From contig NC_090624.1 of the NCBI RefSeq assembly GCF_004359215.1, positions 758,969 to 803,892 of the forward strand: a stretch of DNA of 44,924 bases, written 5' to 3'. Position numbers and translations under genes: made by a program. Below the pieces are notes generated by a model, which searched no databases, was not told the DNA's origin, and saw nothing but the letters and a program-made list of their open reading frames with translations. Of this stretch, positions 41,190 through 44,924 are shown in pieces. Every line of letters begins with the position of its first letter. Within the stretch, counting starts at the first letter, position 1. The stretch is from Bremia lactucae (lineage: Eukaryota; Oomycota; Peronosporomycetes; Peronosporales; Peronosporaceae).

Positions 41190-44100
41190 CGCTTAAGACT
41201 CCACACGAGGAATGGATGAAGAAAAGCCGATACTTGCAAATGTCAAGGTATTTGGCTGTCATGCGTATGTGCACGTCCCAATGGAAAAGCGCTCGTAATT
41301 GGACGTTTAAGCAAGGCTGTGCCGTTTTTTCGGATTTTCGGAGCACGAAAAGGCGTATCGCTTCGAGCAACTATCAAAAGGCCGGATTATTGTAAGTCGC
41401 GAGCTAAGTTTATGGAGAAGACATTCGACAGCGGGAAACACCGGCAAGACTCTGATAAGACAACCGAATTCCACAGCGAAATTGCGGTGACTGACGGTGA
41501 AGAAATCGGCAAAGATATGTACGAAGAGTCGTCCAAAATTCCACCATTACAAGAGCAGACGCAAGAATCTGAGCAGTTGAATGCGGACTTTATTTCAGGA
41601 TCGAAGCGCTATCTGAGGACTCAATCGCTTGAAAAATTGTCTCGACCATCAAGTGCTAAACAAAGGGGGCGTTTTAGTCGCGCGAGTGAAAAAAACACCA
41701 GCTCAAGGTCAACAAAGGCCTCTTGAATACATAGCTCTGCTTGAGTCGATCAAGAAAGAAGAAAAAGACTTTGCGTGCACTGTAGATTCTGTGGGAGAAG
41801 TGCCGACACCATATATATGTCAGCTGTGGAATCCAGCAACGCCAGCAAGTGGAAGGAAGCGTGCACATCCGAGTTTAAATCGCTGACCAAGAATGAGACA
41901 CGGGAGCTTGTGGTCTTGCCACGCGGCCAAAACGCTATAAGCAGTAAGTGTGTGTACAAGGTAAACCAAACTGCTGATGGACTCATCGAGCGATATAAGG
42001 CATAGCTAAGCAGTTTCCCGGATGTGCAACCAATCAATCGACGAGCTCATGCGCAAGACTGGATTTACCAAGTGCGAAATGGACCATTGCGTGTACGTTA
42101 GTCGCGATGAAATGACCATGATACTTGTGGTGATCTACGTCGACGATCTCATTCATGCGTACTGCAATATGGCTTTACTTAAGGCGACAAAGCGTGCTTT
42201 GAGAAAGCGGTTTAAGATGTCCGGCTTAGGTGAGCTGAAGTTCTGCCTCGAAATGCAAGTCGAGCGAAATGACGAGTCTGGTGATGTGTCAATGCGGTAA
42301 ACCAAGTTTCTGCAGTCGATTCTTATCAAGTTCGAAGTACGACATGCAGGATTGCAAGCCTGTAAAAACGCCCACAAGACATTGAATTAAAGCTGACCAA
42401 GGCTATGTGTGAAGATGGCTGCAAGCACCACGAGACAATGAAAAACGATCCATATCGCAGTGCTGTTGGTTGTCGGTGCCTTAATGTATTTGATGGTTGG
42501 TACTTGCCCGGACCTTGCTGCCGCTGTGGGAACTCTAAGTCAGTATGCTGCTGATCCTTGACTCACCGGCAAGCACTTAAGCGTGTGTTTCGATATTGCA
42601 AGCGGCTCCAACACATGGACTTCGATTTTTAGGATCTGGTTGCGGTGAATTAGAAGGCTATTCGGATGCCGACTGGGCAGTTGACATTGAATTAAGACGA
42701 AGCACTAGTGAAAACGTGTTTGTACTGAACACAGCGTCCAATATCTGGCGAAGTAAGAACAGCGGATGGTTGCACTATCTTCGACTGAGGCTGAGTACAT
42801 GGCACTATCAGAAGCTACTCAAGAGGCAGTTTGGCTTAAGGCTTTTATGCGCGAACTCGGCGAAGTCTCAAGCAATGAACCTGTGAATGTGTACGAAACT
42901 AATCAAGGTGCAATTGCGTTGGCCAAGAACTCCGAATTCCACAAGCGCACCAAGCATATCGACATTCGATACCATTTCGTTCATGAGAAGGTTGAAGATG
43001 GTCATGTGATATTTGAGAGCTGCCGACATTCGATACCATTTCGTTCATGAGAAGGTTGAAGATGGTCATGTGATATTATAGAGCTGCCGACACTCGAAAT
43101 GTTAGCAGATTTTATGACCAAGCCGATTTCTGCAATTCAGTACAGCGCTCTACGATCGAATTAAGGCATACAACGTTCAATCGCTGTCGGGTCGAGTAGG
43201 AGCGAAGTTCAAAGAGCGTCTCGAGCAGCAACGTTACCGGTAAGTACCAGATTAGTAACAGTATGCTAATCCTACCGGGGTTGTCTGAAATGGTCGTCCA
43301 AAGGTGGTTGTCCGAAAGCGGTTGTCTGACGGCGGGAATGACGTCATTGAAATAAAGTCATTGGAAGCCTCGAGAAGTTGAAAGAGATTCCTATAAATGA
43401 TAAGCTTAGACGTATTAATAGAGATTACGAACTAAGGTCCATAATATGTTTACTTTGCATTTTGCATCCTACTACACAAGTGCCTTTTCTTCAGGTTATG
43501 AGCCCAACCTCGTTCAACTCTGCCTCCGCTGCCATCAACTCTGCCTCGACCGCCATGGAATCTTCAACAAGAAAATCGACCCGGTTTATGTCCATCTCGC
43601 GGACGACGGTGCTGTTTAAGCGATTGGTGTTGGTGTCATTGTCATGGCGATGAATACTCCACGCGGCATCAGAAAGGGTTTTCTTAACGAAGTATGGCAT
43701 ATTCCGAAGCTCAGTCGCAACTTGTTTTCTGTCGGACGATTCACCAAGGACGTCGCTCCACTGATTTTCGACAACAAATGCTGTCGATACAGCTAAGAGG
43801 AGACGTTTAGACAACTGGCACTCGCGCTGAAAAGGGTTTGTTTCAACTAAGCATGACTTCGGTACTGGCATGCGAGCCTTAAAATTCGGCTATTTCGAAG
43901 TCGTTTCTTTGGCATCTCCGTCTTGGACATATTGATTACGGCGGACAAGACGCCATAATAAAAAACAATCTTGCAATTGGTGCCGAAATCTGGTCAGTCA
44001 AGCAGGAAGCTTTGCGGAGGCTGTGCGCTGAGAAATCAAACTCATGTCAAATTCCAGTCTGCCTCAACAGATTGCTCAAAATCTCTTCTGGTAGTTGTTC

Positions 44101-44537
44101 ACAGCGACGTGTGAGGACCGATGAGGACTTCGACTTTCGGCAAGATGAAGTACTTTATTACTTTCATCGATGACAAATCTCGACACTGCGCAATGTATCT
44201 TATGCGCAACAAGACCGAAGTCTATAACAAGTTTGTTCACTTTGAAAAGTTAGTGAAGAATTTGCTTGGCAATTCCGTCAAGATGCTTTGCTGCGACACG
44301 GCGGCGAGTACAAGTCAGCTAAGTCGGCCAAATTCTGCGTCGATCGCGACATTGTCCAGAAGTTTACGCTCCCGTATACTCCTGAACTCAACGGCGAAGC
44401 CGAACGGATGAATCGGACCCTTCTCGAGTGTGCACGGTGCATAATTAAGCATGCTGGGTTCGCCAAGTAATGCTGGGGAGAAGCAGTTATGACAGCTGTT
44501 TTTCTTCGCAACCGTCTGCAAATTCGTGCACAAGGCT
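41190..44537 (+). repeat. Tandem array unit 2 (about 3.35 kb), decayed Copia
   Basis: Near-identical to unit 1, except that 254 bases corresponding to 38406-38659 (the first half of the reverse transcriptase) are missing at 42007; CATAGCT is joined directly to AAGCAG. Only a handful of other differences are visible, for example near 40151/43508, 40507/43867 and 40905/44251. It contains the LTR at 43203-43493. Confidence 0.88.
43203..43493 (+). repeat. Copia LTR in array unit 2
   Basis: Essentially identical to 39855-40145 (offset 3348). It is again flanked by an RNase H end on the left and a primer site plus truncated gag on the right. Confidence 0.85.
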
Positions 44538-44924
44538 CGCTTAAGACTCCACACGAGGAATGGATGAAGAAAAGCCGATACTTGCAAATGTCAAGGTATT
44601 TGGCTGTCATGCGTATGTGCACGTCCCAATGGAAAAGCGCTCGTAATTGGACGTTTAAGCAAGGCTGTGCCGTTTTTTCGGATTTTCGGAGCACGAAAAG
44701 GCGTATCGCTTCGAGCAACTATCAAAAGGCCGGATTATTGTAATTCTCGCGAGCTAAGTTTATGGAGAAGACATTCGACAGCGGGAAACACCGGCAAGAC
44801 TCTGATAAGACAACCGAATTCCACAGCGAAATTGCGGTGACTGACGGTGAAGAAATCGGCAAAGATATGTACGAAGAGTCGTCCAAAATTCCACCATTAC
44901 AAGAGCAGACGCAAGAATCTGAGC
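44538..44924 (+). repeat. Tandem array unit 3 (partial, cut by window end)
   Basis: The array starts a third time. At 44742-44749 it reads ATTCTCGCG like unit 1 (37790-37798), not AGTCGCG like unit 2, so unit order and sequence similarity do not follow a simple head-to-tail history. The array continues beyond the window. Confidence 0.8.

Noticed and set aside
37586..44924. CRISPR-like or satellite array
   Set aside because: The repeating unit is over 3 kb and encodes Copia protein fragments and LTRs; there are no short regularly spaced repeats.
1..44924. tRNA, rRNA or snRNA genes
   Set aside because: No cloverleaf with intact A and B boxes or rRNA-like stretch was recognised by eye; a covariance-model scan would be needed to exclude them.

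Overview
The window looks like an oomycete nuclear contig, most likely from a plant pathogen of the downy-mildew/Phytophthora type (inference). The evidence is two secreted NLP (necrosis- and ethylene-inducing-like protein) genes side by side, very short GT-AG introns of about 57-67 nt, a TTTAGGG telomere-type motif, and a large burden of Gypsy, Copia and pogo-like debris.

Layout. 1-1827: end of a Gypsy element, its LTR, and a second LTR inserted in the opposite orientation inside a third LTR. 2451-8287: a compact housekeeping block with RIC1 (minus; a Rab6-type exchange-factor subunit, here carrying PDZ-like and acyl-CoA-binding-like segments inside its propeller region), BOLA3 (plus; mitochondrial Fe-S maturation) and HGPRT (minus; purine salvage). 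RIC1 and BOLA3 are divergent with 158 bp between start codons; BOLA3 and HGPRT converge with 59 bp between stops. 8288-14600: an effector pocket of two NLP paralogues in long gene-poor intergenic DNA. 14601-23136: a solo LTR and a degenerate full-length Gypsy element on the minus strand, in which short perfect inverted repeats are extraordinarily dense. 23137-25171: a pogo/Tigger-like transposase relic, a telomere-like motif, and a GC-rich decayed coding region of unknown family that runs into a 100-base assembly gap. 25272-44924: Copia DNA only. It comprises a truncated copy, one nearly complete element (27155-31739, three in-frame stops and one frameshift) and a mosaic of dead copies that ends in a tandem array with a 3.6/3.35-kb period.

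Three introns or splice decisions were worked out by eye: the last coding exon of RIC1, the 57-nt intron of BOLA3, and a possible ATG-only first coding exon of HGPRT. The most notable observations are the hairpin-saturated Gypsy interior, the RIC1 domain insertion, the two NLPs that lack metal-site residues, and the Copia LTR array that seems to have grown by recombination of dead copies. Nothing was run computationally; all alignments and counts are by eye.
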